A DNA stretch of 64,000 bases, taken from assembly GCA_963995525.1 (NCBI GenBank), contig OZ023209.1, forward strand, positions 32,918,199 through 32,982,198. Direction: 5' to 3'. The position numbers and the translations under genes were made by a program. Within the stretch, counting starts at the first letter, position 1. Every line of letters begins with the position of its first letter. Shown here one piece after another: positions 46,891 through 59,199 of this stretch. The notes below the pieces were generated by a model. The model ran no database searches. It saw only the letters and a list, made by a program, of their open reading frames with translations, and had not been told where the DNA came from. This DNA is from Escarpia spicata (Eukaryota; Annelida; Polychaeta; Sabellida; Siboglinidae).

Positions 46891-47760
46891 ATAATACGGG
46901 CATTGCCACATCATATGGCATATACGGGCAGGGGACACAAGTAGTGCGTATAAACTTTAATCTTGTTGTCGTTTTAACAAAACCCTGACCAAATTAGCCT
47001 TACGATATATATGTGCTAATTCTAATACTTATTCCGTCACATTTATGTAAACAAACTAATAGAAAAGTTGTTTTGTGTGAAGTACTTACGAAAATAGACA
47101 GGCGAAATCCAAATCTTGTAAAACTAAGTCTGAGACGCCTGCGCCAAAAACCGTGCATCCTATCTTCGCTGTTTAAATCGCTTTATGGCCAGAGCGTGTC
47201 ACGTGAATCAGTGTTAAATCAGCAGTGTATTAAAATAGGCCAAGAGCGTTAGAACACGATATTTTAGTGACACAATTTTGGACCTGGCACGAATTGCGCG
47301 CAATAGTGTAGTGGTGGCATGTATATTTGGTAAGAAGGTAAGAACCTGGCTCTCAACATTGGGGACAGTGTATTCCTCTTGATTCGGAGATCACGTTAAT
47401 GTAGGTCCCGTCTCAATTTGACGACTAAGGCTTAGCCTTAGGCTTAGGCTAAGCTTAAGCCTAACTCTAACTTCTAAGGCATATCGTTTCGTAGACTAAA
47501 CTTCTAAAGGATGCCGCCTGCATGGATTCACCGCTAACATTACTTATAGATATGTTGAACGCTAACGACTAAGAAAATAATGACCCACCTGATGAATCAT
47601 ATCAGTTTTGTTTCTACGCTAAAATATTGTAAGGATGCCTATCAAACTCGTCGTTTCATTGTGGTAACATTATCAACTTGTCCGCTTGGCGTTGTCGCGT
47701 CAACCAAAGGCGTCAACTTCCGGAAACTAAATTTGAGAAAATAATAATTTGGCCAGGAAG
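46891..47760. other. No gene recognised
   Basis: Contains a self-complementary run of AGCCTTAGGCTTAGGCTAAG near 47430 and otherwise nothing recognisable. Confidence 0.4.
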
Positions 47761-47845
47761 AGTCATTGTTTAGCTAAGATTGCAACTAGATGTATTTTCA
47801 ACCGAGTTATGGTGGATAATGAATAATTAGAATTAGAAGCGCTGG

Positions 47846-48109
<264 letters not shown>

Positions 48110-49012
48110 ATATATGTATCTGATTGTGACATACTTTATTCGTGATGTGCAAAAAGTCAATGTTGTATGTTTTAGGTATAATTTATAATCATGAAAAATC
48201 AAAATATATACATCTTGTGGACAGTCACGTGTTACGTCGATTTACCTAGTAATAGGTAATTCACTTTCGTCCATTTGTGTGTTTACTTCATTCTTCAGCA
48301 AGACCTAAATAACTTTATCGGAACGTGAAACGTATCGCAATATTCGACATCATAACTTAGTGAAAGACGAAGGTAGACTCCAGGATTGGCTGACAAACAT
48401 TAAACGCGGATATGGTTGACAATAATATTGTTTATTGTGTTGTGGATCTGCACAATCTGGGGATTGCAGTTGCACTGCACAATCCTCGGATACTCGCGTC
48501 GATAAATAAATGTTATTGTTAGCCTTACTATATAATATAGGCACTTCAACGAATTCTGCTAACTCGGTCGTTTTGTGTGTGTCGATTCGCGATCACCACG
48601 CAGCATCGTCTCGCTTGCCGGTACATGGGATTCTTGCTTAGCGTAAGTTGACATTTCGTTACGTCTTTTCTGGTTAAAATTTGACCAAAATTAAGCTAAC
48701 TTTCATCGATTTGACGGCATAACTTATCCATAGACATAGTTGTGTTTCAATTATAACTTTTACATGATTGGGGGTATTTAGAGCGAACATTATTGCCATA
48801 GCTTGCATAGGCATAGTCTATAATATAGGTATTGAATTACTCTCACTCTGTCAGTCTGTGTTGACATTTTTGTGTAGCGCACCAACGCGAAATGTGGTTT
48901 TAGCGCCATTCAAATCATACATGTTGCCTGTATGACCTCAACAAAGCATTTAAATAAGGAAGCAGAGTCATTCAACGATACGCCATTTTGATTTTGAAAT
49001 GGTAGCGTATAC

Positions 49013-49600
49013 TCGGTTTCTGCCCTATCTGAGTTTCTGCCTCATTACGATTATACAGCTGGATTTCATATTAAATACATCTTTAGTCAGATATATCGGA
49101 CACGATGAGCAAAGAACGTATACAAAAAATCTAACAAAGTTATTTGTCTCAAATTAAACTGAGGCTATTTAGCGAACGCAGGACACATGACTACATACAG
49201 TGCACCATATCGATGACGGTGATGTAAACAATCGTAATATTTAAATTTATCGGGCGAAATTGTAAGCAACTATTCACCCTAATCACCACAGCACAAGAAA
49301 GTTAGCGAACAGCCCGTGGAGTTTATACAGTGAATGCGTTGCGATTTGTCGCACAGTGATGATTTTGAACACGATGAGGCAGAAACCAAGTGCTTCCGTA
49401 TGGCGCGTGAAATGATTATCGTCTTACAAATATTGTAAGTATTTCACTAAAAACAACTCATTTGACGCTTCGTTTGCATGCCATTGATGAAATAAGTGGT
49501 TCTGGTTAATAATATTGATACGTTGCTGAACGATTAAAACATGTTTGGTGAAAACTGCATATTATGCTTGTGCAAGGCAGAACCCGAGTGGTCCAGTATA
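49013..49600. repeat. Copy 2 of the 0.6 kb direct duplication
   Basis: Direct partner of 46300-46890. Confidence 0.85.
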
Positions 49601-49769
49601 CAGTGTAATTACGTCTACGTCATACCAGAATAACCAAGGGCCCTGCACGAGTGACTATGCTTCCTTATTCAAAAGCCTTTGCGTCAACAACCCTGTTGAT
49701 TTCGTACCTCTTTTGTCAATGGTGGGATAAAATTTGCTCAACCAATTAGCGATTTCGAGGTGTGAGGAG

Positions 49770-50465
49770 TCAGTTTGACTGACAAGCAATTCACTGTCTT
49801 CTTCTTCTATGTGCCATGTCCATGTCTGTCACAGGCGTTGGCGATCATGGCCCTCCAAACCGCACGGTCGTTTGTAGTTAGTAGCAGTTCTGTTGTGCTC
49901 CTTCCACACCATGTTGAGAGACTATCTATTATATTCTCTGGCGTCCTCTGGATCTTTTTCCTTCTATATTTCCTGCTGTTAGTATATGTTCTAACTTTTT
50001 CTTTCTCATGACATGGCCTGCAAATCTTGTTTGTTGTGTTCTAACTTTGTTGATGATCTTTCTTTTTGATTTGGTTGTCCTAAGGATGACTTCATTGCTT
50101 TGCGTTGCAGTCCATGGCACTCGCAGCATTCTTCTTAAGAACCATATTTCAGTGGCTTCTATGTTTTTTGTGGACTTTTGGTCATTGACCAGGATTCACA
50201 TCCATGTAGCAATATGGGCTCTACGTAGCATTGCAGTAGACGTTTTCTCACTTCAATTTATATATTTTTGTTTGTTAAAATGTTTTTCGTGTTGTGAAAA
50301 GCTGTTTTGGCCTGTGCAATTCGTATCTTGATCTAATCGTTGCATCGACCGTCGGATGTTATTAGTGATCCCCGATAGTTAAGTACAGTGTACTGTACAG
50401 TGAAAAGAGGTCGGGCGATAGGACACACCCTTGTCTTATTTCTTGAAATGTACTGATTTCATTTT
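49770..50465 (-). pseudogene. LINE reverse transcriptase C-terminal part
   Basis: The minus strand reads IRQGCVLSPDLFSLY, then YRGSLITSDGRC-type sequence, VEPILLHGCESWSM, RRMLRVPWTATQSNEVILR, and TRFAGHVMRKKKLEHILTAG with KRSRGRQRI. This is the end of an RTE/jockey-like reverse transcriptase with its G-H-V-x-R tail. Confidence 0.75.
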
Positions 50466-50519
50466 CTATTCGTATTGCCGCTGTTTGTTACCAATACAGA
50501 TTGGACGATAGGTGGCGCC

Positions 50520-51386
50520 ATGGGCATGGCAGATAGTTCTAATATATTTCGTTCTTTGGAAGATTTGACCGAAAACTCAAGATTGACAGAAAACAGTAGC
50601 GACGAATTGATTCTGAGAAGCACAATTGAAAATGCTGTGAAGTTGGCTATGGAGGGAACAGGTAACGCGAATGCAGGCCGAAAGAAGAAAGGTCAGAAAA
50701 CCGCAAACAACAAGACAGCCATGGCGATGATAGGGGAGACAATCGGTCAAGTGGTGCAGGCCATACAACCCATGTTGGTCAGCGTAGTAACTTCGGCGGT
50801 TACTACTGCCACTAAGCAGATACTTACCGACCTCACGACGTCGCAAACTCAGTTACGAAACGAACTGCAATGTGTAAAACGACTCCAGACATTTCGATTG
50901 GACCGACTTGAACAGTATGGTTGTCGAGAGTCTGTCCGCATTCATGGACTAACGGAGGCTCCGGGTGAATGTACAAACAATGAAATTGTAAAGTTGGCGG
51001 CAGAAATTGGGGTAACGCTGAGAGAAGAGGACATCAGTATCAGACACAGACTGCCAAGTCGGGCAGGCGAGTGTAAACCATTGATAGTGAAGTTTGTTCG
51101 CAGAGACACGAAAGTACAACTGATGAAGCATAAACGTAACTTGAGAAACAACCAGGATCGACGAGGCGTGTTCGTGAACGACGATTTGACGCAAATAAGG
51201 GGAAAGATGGTCCGTGAGCTAAAGAAAGACATTGGCATCAACAAAGTATGGACCATAGACGGCAGAATTGTCTGCACAATTTACGAAAACGGCACTGAAG
51301 TGAAGAAAATTGTGGACTCGCCAGATGACTTGTTCAAATTGGGGTGGTCGGGGGAAAAGGTCACCCGGTTAGGACTTTTCCAGTAA
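50520..51386 (+). CDS. LINE ORF1 (coiled coil plus RRM-type nucleic-acid-binding protein), intact
   Basis: 288 codons from the ATG at 50520. An upstream in-frame non-ATG extension to 50475 is less likely. After an acidic/serine-rich start and a K-R patch (GRKKKGQK), an alanine/valine/threonine helix region leads to LEQYGCRESVRIHGLTEAPG, then DISIRHRLPSR, PLIVKFVRRDTK, FVNDDLTQIRGKM and VWTIDGRIV. The order matches the coiled-coil, RRM and C-terminal domains of non-LTR retrotransposon ORF1 proteins, which coat the RNA and act as chaperones. It is the longest clean frame in the window. ORF2 begins just downstream but is broken. Confidence 0.85.
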   Translation: MGMADSSNIFRSLEDLTENSRLTENSSDELILRSTIENAVKLAMEGTGNANAGRKKKGQKTANNKTAMAMIGETIGQVVQAIQPMLVSVVTSAVTTATKQILTDLTTSQTQLRNELQCVKRLQTFRLDRLEQYGCRESVRIHGLTEAPGECTNNEIVKLAAEIGVTLREEDISIRHRLPSRAGECKPLIVKFVRRDTKVQLMKHKRNLRNNQDRRGVFVNDDLTQIRGKMVRELKKDIGINKVWTIDGRIVCTIYENGTEVKKIVDSPDDLFKLGWSGEKVTRLGLFQ

Positions 51387-51401
51387 TGGACTGACTTACA
51401 A

Positions 51402-51735
51402 ATGTGAACATTACCACTGGTAAATACACCGAACCAATGGCAGAAGTGAAACAAATTTGTTTCATATGCCAAGAATGCATTAGTAGTGATTCTATTCAGT
51501 GTGCATTATGTGAATCATGGACACAGAGAATGTACATAATTAACAAAACGTGAATTCAAATATCAAATCAAAGCCGATGTTAAATGGTACTGTTCAGACT
51601 GTATTACGGCATTACCTTTTCAAGCAATTAATGACGATGAACTGAGTTTTCTCAACACTAAACATGAGATGAATACCAATCTTTTTAATATGTACGAGCA
51701 ATGCTCTGAATTCAATTTTACACTTGATTACTGAG
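51402..51735 (+). pseudogene. LINE ORF2 start with PHD-like zinc finger
   Basis: The frame reads QICFICQECISSDSIQC, ALCESWTQRM and a stop. Another frame continues IKADVKWYCSDCITALPF and INDDELSFL. The paired C-x-x-C motifs with a W-x-C-x-x-C end form a PHD-like finger such as precedes the endonuclease in some CR1-group elements. The endonuclease itself is absent, so the copy is truncated. Confidence 0.6.
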
Positions 51736-51810
51736 GAAAGTTCTTACAATGTTTCAACACGGTATACTTGTGCAAGTTTCTTACTTTAACGCGTATGTAT
51801 CGTAAAATTG

Positions 51811-51859
51811 TGTGTGCGTGTGTGTGTGTGTGCGTGTGCGTGTGCGTGTGCGTGTGCGT

Positions 51860-51921
<62 letters not shown>
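51811..51921. repeat. (GT)n/(GC) microsatellite
   Basis: TG repeats with regular TGCG hexamer units in the centre. Confidence 0.95.
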
Positions 51922-51924
<3 letters not shown>

Positions 51925-51929
51925 GATAA

Positions 51930-52022
51930 TCTACAAGTGTGCGAAGGTAGTCTACAACTGTTCGCAGGTGGTCAACAAATGTCCGAAGGTGGTCTACAAG
52001 TGTGTGAAGGTGGTCTACAAGT
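51930..52022. repeat. 18-bp minisatellite
   Basis: About five copies of a unit like GGTGGTCTACAAGTGTGA. Confidence 0.8.
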
Positions 52023-52280
52023 CAATTAATTGGTTCCTTCTTCCCACTGTCTTGCATGAATACATATCCACACGCGCAAGAATATACATCCAAACATGCA
52101 CACTTACTGTCCACGCCCACACTGATTGGTTCCTTCATGGCTAGTTCATCAGTCACCTTCACAAACATGCACACACGATGATATACTGGTAAAGAGACGG
52201 TCACTAGCCGTCCACCAGCCCATCCTAGTCATATGTACGCACCCACTAAGAAACTCTGCATGAGGTGCCACCGTCGCCGC

Positions 52281-52351
52281 CCCCACCCCGCCCCCACCCC
52301 GCCCTCGCCGCCGCAGAGGCGGCGCCTCCGGCGACGAGGGCGGGGTGGGGG
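52281..52351. repeat. GC-rich inverted repeat
   Basis: CCCCACCCCGCCCTCGCCG and CGGCGACGAGGGCGGGGTGG pair apart from a 3-base insertion, across a short loop that itself contains AGGC..GCCT. It is likely to fold into a strong hairpin. Confidence 0.85.
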
Positions 52352-52429
52352 AAAATATATGACACACACGTGTTAAAGTAAGAACATTGTACAAGTGTAC
52401 ATTTTTGAAACGCTAAAATTCAAAAAACT

Positions 52430-52920
52430 TTCGTCGGTAATGTACTAAAGTGGTACGAATTTACAACGTTCACGCGTTCATACGCTAAACATTCACTACA
52501 CTGGCACGAATTTACGACACATACTCGTTAAAGTAAGAAAATTGTAAAAGTCCAGCGTGATAGTCAATTAAATGTTTACAAACTTACCTCGGTAATGTAC
52601 TAAAGTGACAAGATTTACGACTTTCACGCGTTCGTACGCTAAACATAATTAATTAAGTACATTGGCACGAATTTGCGACACATACGCATTCAAGTATAAA
52701 AAATATTATTCTAGCGCATACGTCAGCTACATTTTTATTATGTTACCTCGATAACGTACTAAAGTGACAGTAATTTACGACGTTCTCACGTACATACGTT
52801 ACCAATCCACTACACTGGTACGAATTTCAGCGTATTATTCAGCTTAATGTTTACAAAGTTACCTCGGTAATGTAGTTACAAGTTACAAGAATGTACGACT
52901 TTCACGCGATCGTACGCTAA
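52430..52920. repeat. Tandem array with TTACCTCGGTAA dyad, about 155-bp period
   Basis: Units start near 52432, 52585, 52744 and 52859. Each has ACCTCGGTAATGTA or a close variant, then AATTTACGAC, CACGCGTTCGTACGCTAA and GGCACGAATTT. Confidence 0.75.
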
Positions 52921-53324
52921 CAACAACCGCCATCTTACAATTTCACCATTGGACCACCGCTCCCCGGTGATGTTTCAAATACATGACCTACGTAGAAGTA
53001 TGCTAAATCTCCACGTCTCCACACGTACTGTCACATGTTTACGTACCGTTCCACATTTCATCGTTAACTGTCCCAGTCTATTGCCCTGGCTTAAACTCTT
53101 ATCATGTCGCCTAGTTACGTGGTGGCTGGTTACACCACTGTGTTCCAAGTGCCTGTACCTCGTACTGACGAACTTTGTCAATGTCTGTGTTTTCAATACC
53201 CGTCCTATGTGTAAGATTTAAAGTATAATTCATACAGTCCTTTTCGACGATCCGTCAGATGGCGCTCTTCGCGATGGTGGTATACTGTAGGTATGTTCGT
53301 CAATGTAGGGTGTTGCACTTACTA

Positions 53325-53406
53325 GAATAAACTATACTACACTAGACTACACTAATATAGACTACCCTACACTGCATTACACTAGATTACCCTACACTAA
53401 ACTACA
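53325..53406. repeat. ACTACACTAG minisatellite, left part
   Basis: Degenerate ACTACACTAGACTAC units run up to the 3' end of the LINE at 53407. The right part is at 54935-55122. Confidence 0.85.
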
Positions 53407-54670
53407 GTAATAATAATAATGACAAACTTCTATAGCGCCTAAATCCAAGGAATCTGAGCTCAGAGACGCAACATACAAAAATCATTGGGCACAATCGTTA
53501 ACAGGGACAAGTAAGAGTCGTCATTAGAGCAAGTGACCGCCGAAGGTTAGGGTGGGAATGCAATTTCAAGTAAATAAGTATTTATAAGTATTTATAGTCT
53601 TAGATGATGTTAAAGCTATAGGGAGTTGATTCCAGAGTGTGGGTGCAGCTACAGAAAAAGCACATTTGCCGATATTAAGCTTGGTTTTCGGAACAGTTTT
53701 ATCTGGCTTTAGTTTCAATTTACTTGCTTCCATCCACATCAAGATGTCATTAAGACAGTCATTTAAAGTTGATAGAGATATCTGTGTGTCATTTTGTGAA
53801 AGTGATATATACACCTGTGTGTCGTCAGCGTACACATAATGATTTATATTATGATTAGTTATGACTCGACTAAGGGATGTAGTGTATAAGCTAAACAGAA
53901 CAGGGCCAAAGACAGAACCTTGTGGGACATCAAAGGGATATTTAAATCACCTAGAATATATAATTCTTAATGTAATTGGAACGTTGCTTCTAGAAAATCT
54001 TGAAATTCACCAACAAATTTACTAGTGTTTCCAGGAGAACGATATATGCAAATACAATTAGCAGACATTGATGAACCTTTTATAAGAATACACAATGCCT
54101 CGAAGCTGTGGCATACAGGTGAATGAAGGATTTCTACCTTGAACAAATCAGAAACTATAAATCCGACACCACCACCCCTACCTGACTGGCGTGGATAATT
54201 GTGTAGAGAAAAGCCAGGAGGAGTGATGTCAGCAAGTCAGGAGACATTATCATTTTTTTGTCAACCATTTCTCAGTCATTGCTAAAATATCAATATGTTT
54301 TTATGCTGTTAAATCAGAAAGGGCAGCAGATTTGTGACGAACAGATCTAAGATTGGTAGTCGCACAGCGTATATTTTGAAACGTTTTGAACCAGGATTAA
54401 TTGACACATCACCTGCCGGAAGGAGAGTAATATATAATTTACAAAATGGATTACAACCTGATTCTGTCACTAAGTTTGTGTGCATGCATAGACCAAGACA
54501 GGGAATATGTAAAGCAAGGATTTTGGTAAAACTGATCTGTGCACTATTTAGAACGAATAGTCTAGATTGATTGTAGGTATGGTAAATTTTATGTTCACTA
54601 GAGTAACGTTTGTCTTGAAAAAATACAGGTAGACACAAGAAACATATCGTGACCATCAAGAGAAAACACA
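53407..54670 (-). pseudogene. CR1/L2-type LINE with L2-like 3' tail, internally deleted
   Basis: The minus strand reads LLPAGDVSINPGSKRF (an ORF2 start), SVRHKSAALSDL, MTEKWL, RGGGVGFI-type sequence, CICIYRSPGNTSKFVGEF and ILGDLNIPF (endonuclease). It jumps to VPQGSVFGPVLFSLY and YADDTQVYISLS, then to AFSVAAPTLWNQLPI near the end. The 3' tail has GGATTTAGGCGCTATAGAAG and a TATTATTATT end typical of L2. Two internal deletions remove the fingers and the thumb region. Confidence 0.8.
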
Positions 54671-54934
54671 TTTTGTATAAATACTTAAATCAATGTCGAC
54701 TTAAAAGGCTTACTGAGATATATTATTAATACATGACACTAAAAATAACGAATTAGAAAGAGGTTGCAAAGACCAAGACTAAATGCAGCTGCAGGGAAAG
54801 GAATCACAATATATTTATGTATGAACTAATAATGATTTCGTTAACTAGCTACTTTTGACCAGGGCCGACCCTAGTCTCTACATTGTTACTCCTATGCCTG
54901 TTACATGGAGGAATATCAGATTACAGACTACACT

Positions 54935-55122
54935 ACATTACACTACACTAGACTAGACTACACTAGACTACAGTACAATAGACTACACTACACTACACTA
55001 CACTACACTACACTACACTAGACTACAATACAATACACTAGACTACCCTACACTACACTTGCCCAAACTAAACTACTTTAAACTACACTAGACTACACTA
55101 AAACTACACTAAGACTACACTA
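54935..55122. repeat. ACTACACTAG minisatellite, right part
   Basis: Many copies of the ACTACACTAG/ACTACACT unit. Together with 53325-53406 it brackets a LINE insertion. Confidence 0.9.
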
Positions 55123-55149
55123 GACTACACGCACGCATGCACACACGCA

Positions 55150-57300
55150 CCCATACATACACTACTTACCCCTTAGTTACCCATTAGTACCCCATAATTA
55201 CCTCTTAATTACCCTTAAATAGCCTTTAATGCCTCTAATTTCCCATTAATTACCCGTAGTTACCCCTTAATAGGAGGCGCTCATTACCCACCTTTCAGCC
55301 TGCCCGTACCATCAAGGGACGCTACTCCTCCATTAAATGTGGTGTTGTGTTTGTCCTACTGTATACCTCAATAAGACGCTGATGACATCTTCACCACCCC
55401 CGTCCTATAATAAACCAAAAACACCAACACGCCCGTCAGCCCGCCCGCCCGTCCGTCCGTCCAATCCGCCGGTTTAGCCAGGGAGCGCACCCTACTTCCG
55501 GTCACGTGACTACAAAGGTGCCTACATAGAAGGCTGAGTCAGCCGTCATCTTAGAATTTAAATGACGGCAACAACTAATGGAGGTCCCCCTCGACCTCGA
55601 GTCTTTATACAGAAACTTCTCAAAACGGAAAGAGGTCACATATGATGTCAACAACAACTACCCACGCAACATCGCATCCTACTCAAGCTTTTTTGAATCG
55701 CCCGCCATTTTAATGACATCCGAGCATTTTCTAAATACTTGTCGCTGATTGGTCACTTTTACCGCAACGACAGTGGCGCCTCTAGTGTGTAGGTTCACCT
55801 AAATTTTGTCACACAGAAACTTGTAGAAAAGAGCGGGACCATAACAGGCGTTTCTAAATACTCGTCGCTGATCAATTGCATGCCATTAAAATATCTTATT
55901 TACCCTTTATTACCCACAAGTAGCCCTTAGTTACCCTAATTACCCATTGTTATTACTAAATGCACACAATTACCCCTTGGACCTTTGATTACCCCTGATT
56001 TACCCTCAATTACCCCTTAATTACCCCCAATTACCCCTTACTTACACTCAATTGTCCCTTTATTCCCCCTAATTACTCATTAGTTACTCATAAATATCCA
56101 CAATTACCCCTTAATTTCCCCTTATTTACCCATAGTTACCCTTAAATATTCTCAAATACCCTTAATTACGCTTATTTGTAACCTTATATACCCCTTAATT
56201 ACCGCTAATTACCCTTAAACCAGCAGGAGACGCCACCTCTGGTCACGTGACTACACACAGATGACTACACCAGAAGCTGAGGCAGTCGTCATTTTGAAGT
56301 AAATCTTTTTTAATCACCCGCCATTTTAACCATATGAGAATCACGGAATGTCACCGCAATGATAGCGTTCATTATCTGTCGCCGTTGAGCTAGCCATGCG
56401 GATGTTAATTCCATTTTATGCACTTACTGAAATATTTTGTCTGTAATTCACTACGTGCAGTCTAGATTTTTCTCGCTGTGCTAACATCCCGCTTCCGCGC
56501 AACAGAAGGTTTCGCCCCATATGTAGATATTACACGGAAAGAAGTTTGACAGGTAATGTCCAGCTTCTCTAAATTTTGCGTCCATGTTCACTATAATATT
56601 ACGTTGCAAACGTTAGCGCAGGCCACTGGCCACTCGCAAAGTTGTTATCTTCTCGATGCCTGGGCTTCGCGGCATATGATGGGGTTCTGTCCTCGGTAAT
56701 TGTCGCCTGTTTCCAATAAGGCACGCTCACACATTTGTTATCTTCTCGATGCTTGGGCGACCCTTCATGTGATAGAGTTCTGCACTGTGTAAGTGTTGCC
56801 TGTTTCTGATAAGGCGCTTCTCCCACATAGCACGACGCTACTTGTCTATATAACTTGTACTTTGCAACTTTCTTCTACTCAATGTGTCTGCATAATAATA
56901 CTATATATATCGTTCGTCGTAACGTTCAAATCATTCGACATACACAGCAATCTATAGATTGATTAATTAAAACGTTTCAAACTTTGAAATATGTTATTAC
57001 TTATACACGTTTGTACATAGGAATTATTCTTTCACACGTCCAGCACACATACGCTACATCAATTACCCCTTCATACCCCTCATCACTCCTTCCGTACCCT
57101 TCATTACCCCTCATATCCGAAATCAAAAAATTTGAAATATACTGTTTCGATCATTCCTAGTTATACACGAGAGGACATAGGAATTATTGTTACACACGTC
57201 CAGCACACATACCCTACGTCAATTACCCATTGATGTTCCTTACTTATTCCTTCATTACCCTTCATTACCGCTCATGACCTAATTCTCAGTAAGAGACACT
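55150..57300. repeat. Three blocks of TTACCC-rich minisatellite plus CACGTGACTAC module
   Basis: TTACCCCTTAATTACCC-like runs at about 55155-55270, 55900-56215 and 57055-57290 are each followed by a module. The module has a CGCYACC or CCTACTTCC start, GGTCACGTGACTACA and a GAGTCAGCCGTCATCTT-type end (about 55480-55560, 56222-56310, 57300-57430). Confidence 0.7.
56311..57050. other. Unique sequence between repeat blocks
   Basis: Includes two copies about 95 bases apart of a TTGTTATCTTCTCGATGC segment (56641 and 56737). No gene recognised. Confidence 0.5.
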
Positions 57301-57485
57301 ACCTCCGTTACATTCCACCAGGCCGCACTACATTCACTCACGTGATTACACGCACACACACACGCACACACGCACGCACACACACACACACAAACACATA
57401 CCTGAGACAGCCGCCATCTTAGAATTTCACCATGGGGCTACCGCCACCCCCTCTAGTGAGGTCTGAGATGGACCATGCAACTACT
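57301..57485 (-). mobile_element. Polinton-type right terminus
   Basis: Read inward from 57485 the end is AGTAGTTGCATGGTCCATCT. This matches the left end of Polinton B (AGTAGTTAGTAGGTCCATCT) in 16 or more positions. The CCGCCATCTTAGAATTTCAC block inside it also occurs, with one change, in the terminus ending near 52999. No left partner was found in the window. Confidence 0.6.
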
Positions 57486-57499
57486 AATGTGTCATCCTA

Positions 57500-59190
57500 G
57501 TACTCCTTGAAGGTATGCTAACATATGTCTTTGTAGCTTACTATTCCTTTCAAGAACACATAGCGTTAGAGTGGTGGTGTTTTAGTACATTACAAAGGTA
57601 ACTTTCATATTTTAGTAAGTCAACGCAGTAACTTCTAAGGTTTCATGGCGTTACAGTGGTAATCTTTTAGTAATTCAGTACATTGCCAAGGTAATTTCCA
57701 ATCATTTTATCCTTTCAAAACTATACACTTTAATAATTTTATTACGTTAACGCGCGAGTGTAGTAAATTATTTATAGTTTAATGCATCATGAAGGGAATT
57801 TCTGTGTTTTTGATCGTATCACTACTATAGACTTGTATAATATAATATAATTGTCTTACTTTAATGCGACGGAGTAGTAAATTATTGCTAGTTTAGTACA
57901 TTACCAAGGTAAGTTTCCTATTTTAGTAAGTCAACGCGGTAACTTCCAAGGCTTCATGGCGTAAGACTGGTATTGTTTTTAGTAATTTAATACATCCCAT
58001 AGGTAATGTATTATCATTTGATTCTTTCAACACCCCAGACTTTTATATTTTTCTAGCTTTAATGCGTGGGTGTCATAAAGAATTGTCAGTTTAGTGTATC
58101 ATGGAGTAATTTTGTTATTAAAGTGCTTGGGTGTAGTAAATTATTGCTAGTTTAATACATTACCAAGGTAACTTTCGTATTTTAGTCAGCGCGGTAACAT
58201 CTAACGTTTCATGGCGTTACCGTAGTAGTGTTTTAATAATTTATTACATTACCAAGGTAACTTCCTATCTGGTGAAAAAAGGTGAACCAATAAATAAGGT
58301 CAATCAGCGACCCCTGATGACTATGTGGTGAACATATATAACTAGATCGATGACGTAATGAAATAATTCAATACCATCATATATTAAGTCATTGCGCATA
58401 GGCGTTGGTATCTTTTTCTTTTGGTAGTGCTTAAATTCGTGCCTCTGATGTGGTCAAATCGGCCCAACTTTGTGATGTTTTTTTCTTACGGTATTTCTTA
58501 AATTCGTGCCTCTTATGTAGTGAAATCGGCCCAACTTTGTTATGGTTTTTTTCGTAGTTTAGTGCATAAATTCGTGCATCTTATGTGTTGAGTTATTAAA
58601 ATAGGTCATGAAATATACTGTTATTTTCATTTATCTTCCCTGTTTGAGACCATTACCATGGTAACTTCCTAACCTCTTAGATTTTTAACGTGTTAGAGGG
58701 GAAAATATCCCCATTTTAGTATTTGAGTGTCATAAGACATAACGTCGTGAAGTTTGATACATCACCGCGGTAATGTAGTGGCATTTTATTCTTTCAACAA
58801 TATAGACTTGTGTAATTGTCTTACTTTGCCAGTTTAGTGTATCATCAAGTAATTTGTTTTAATAGATTGCGTGGGTGTAGTAAATGATTGCTAGTTTATT
58901 GCATCATTGAATGAAATATCTTAGCATTTTATCGTTTCAACAAGACTTTGAAAATTGTCGTACTATAAAGCGTGATCGTCATACATTATTGCCACTTTGG
59001 TGTATCATCAAGTTTTTGTTCTTCTATTAAAATGCGTGGGTGTAGAAATTAATACATTATCGTCAACTTCCTAAATTTGTTGCGTTTCAGCGCGGTAGAA
59101 TTGTATAATTTTCGTATTTTAGTGCGTCAATGTGGTAATTTCCTAACATATTTAAACTTTCAGCGAATTACAGTGGTAGTCTTTTATTGT
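57500..59190. repeat. Diverged tandem array with TTACCAAGGTAA dyad
   Basis: Units repeat about every 260-310 bases with ACATTACCAAGGTAACTT (57586, 57902, 58157, 58247 and variants), TTTTAGTAAGTCAACGCGGT and TTTCATGGCGTTAC. A separate 72-bp duplication (AAATCGGCCCAACTTTGT) is at 58428-58590. Confidence 0.75.
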
Positions 59191-59199
59191 ATCGCCTAT

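Larger units (their letters stand above)
52180..52999 (-). mobile_element. Polinton-type right terminus (fragment)
   Basis: Stretch 52185-52250 matches the reverse complement of 6685-6780 of Polinton B (shared CTAGCCGTCCACCAGCCC, one base differing). The end near 52999, read inward, is ACTTCTACGTAGGTCAT, resembling the B terminus. Between them lies a four-unit array (52430-52920). No left partner was seen. Confidence 0.5.

Noticed and set aside
55150..57290. Interstitial telomere repeats
   Set aside because: The unit is TTACCC with variable AT-rich spacers, not tandem CCCTAA, and it alternates with transposon-like modules.
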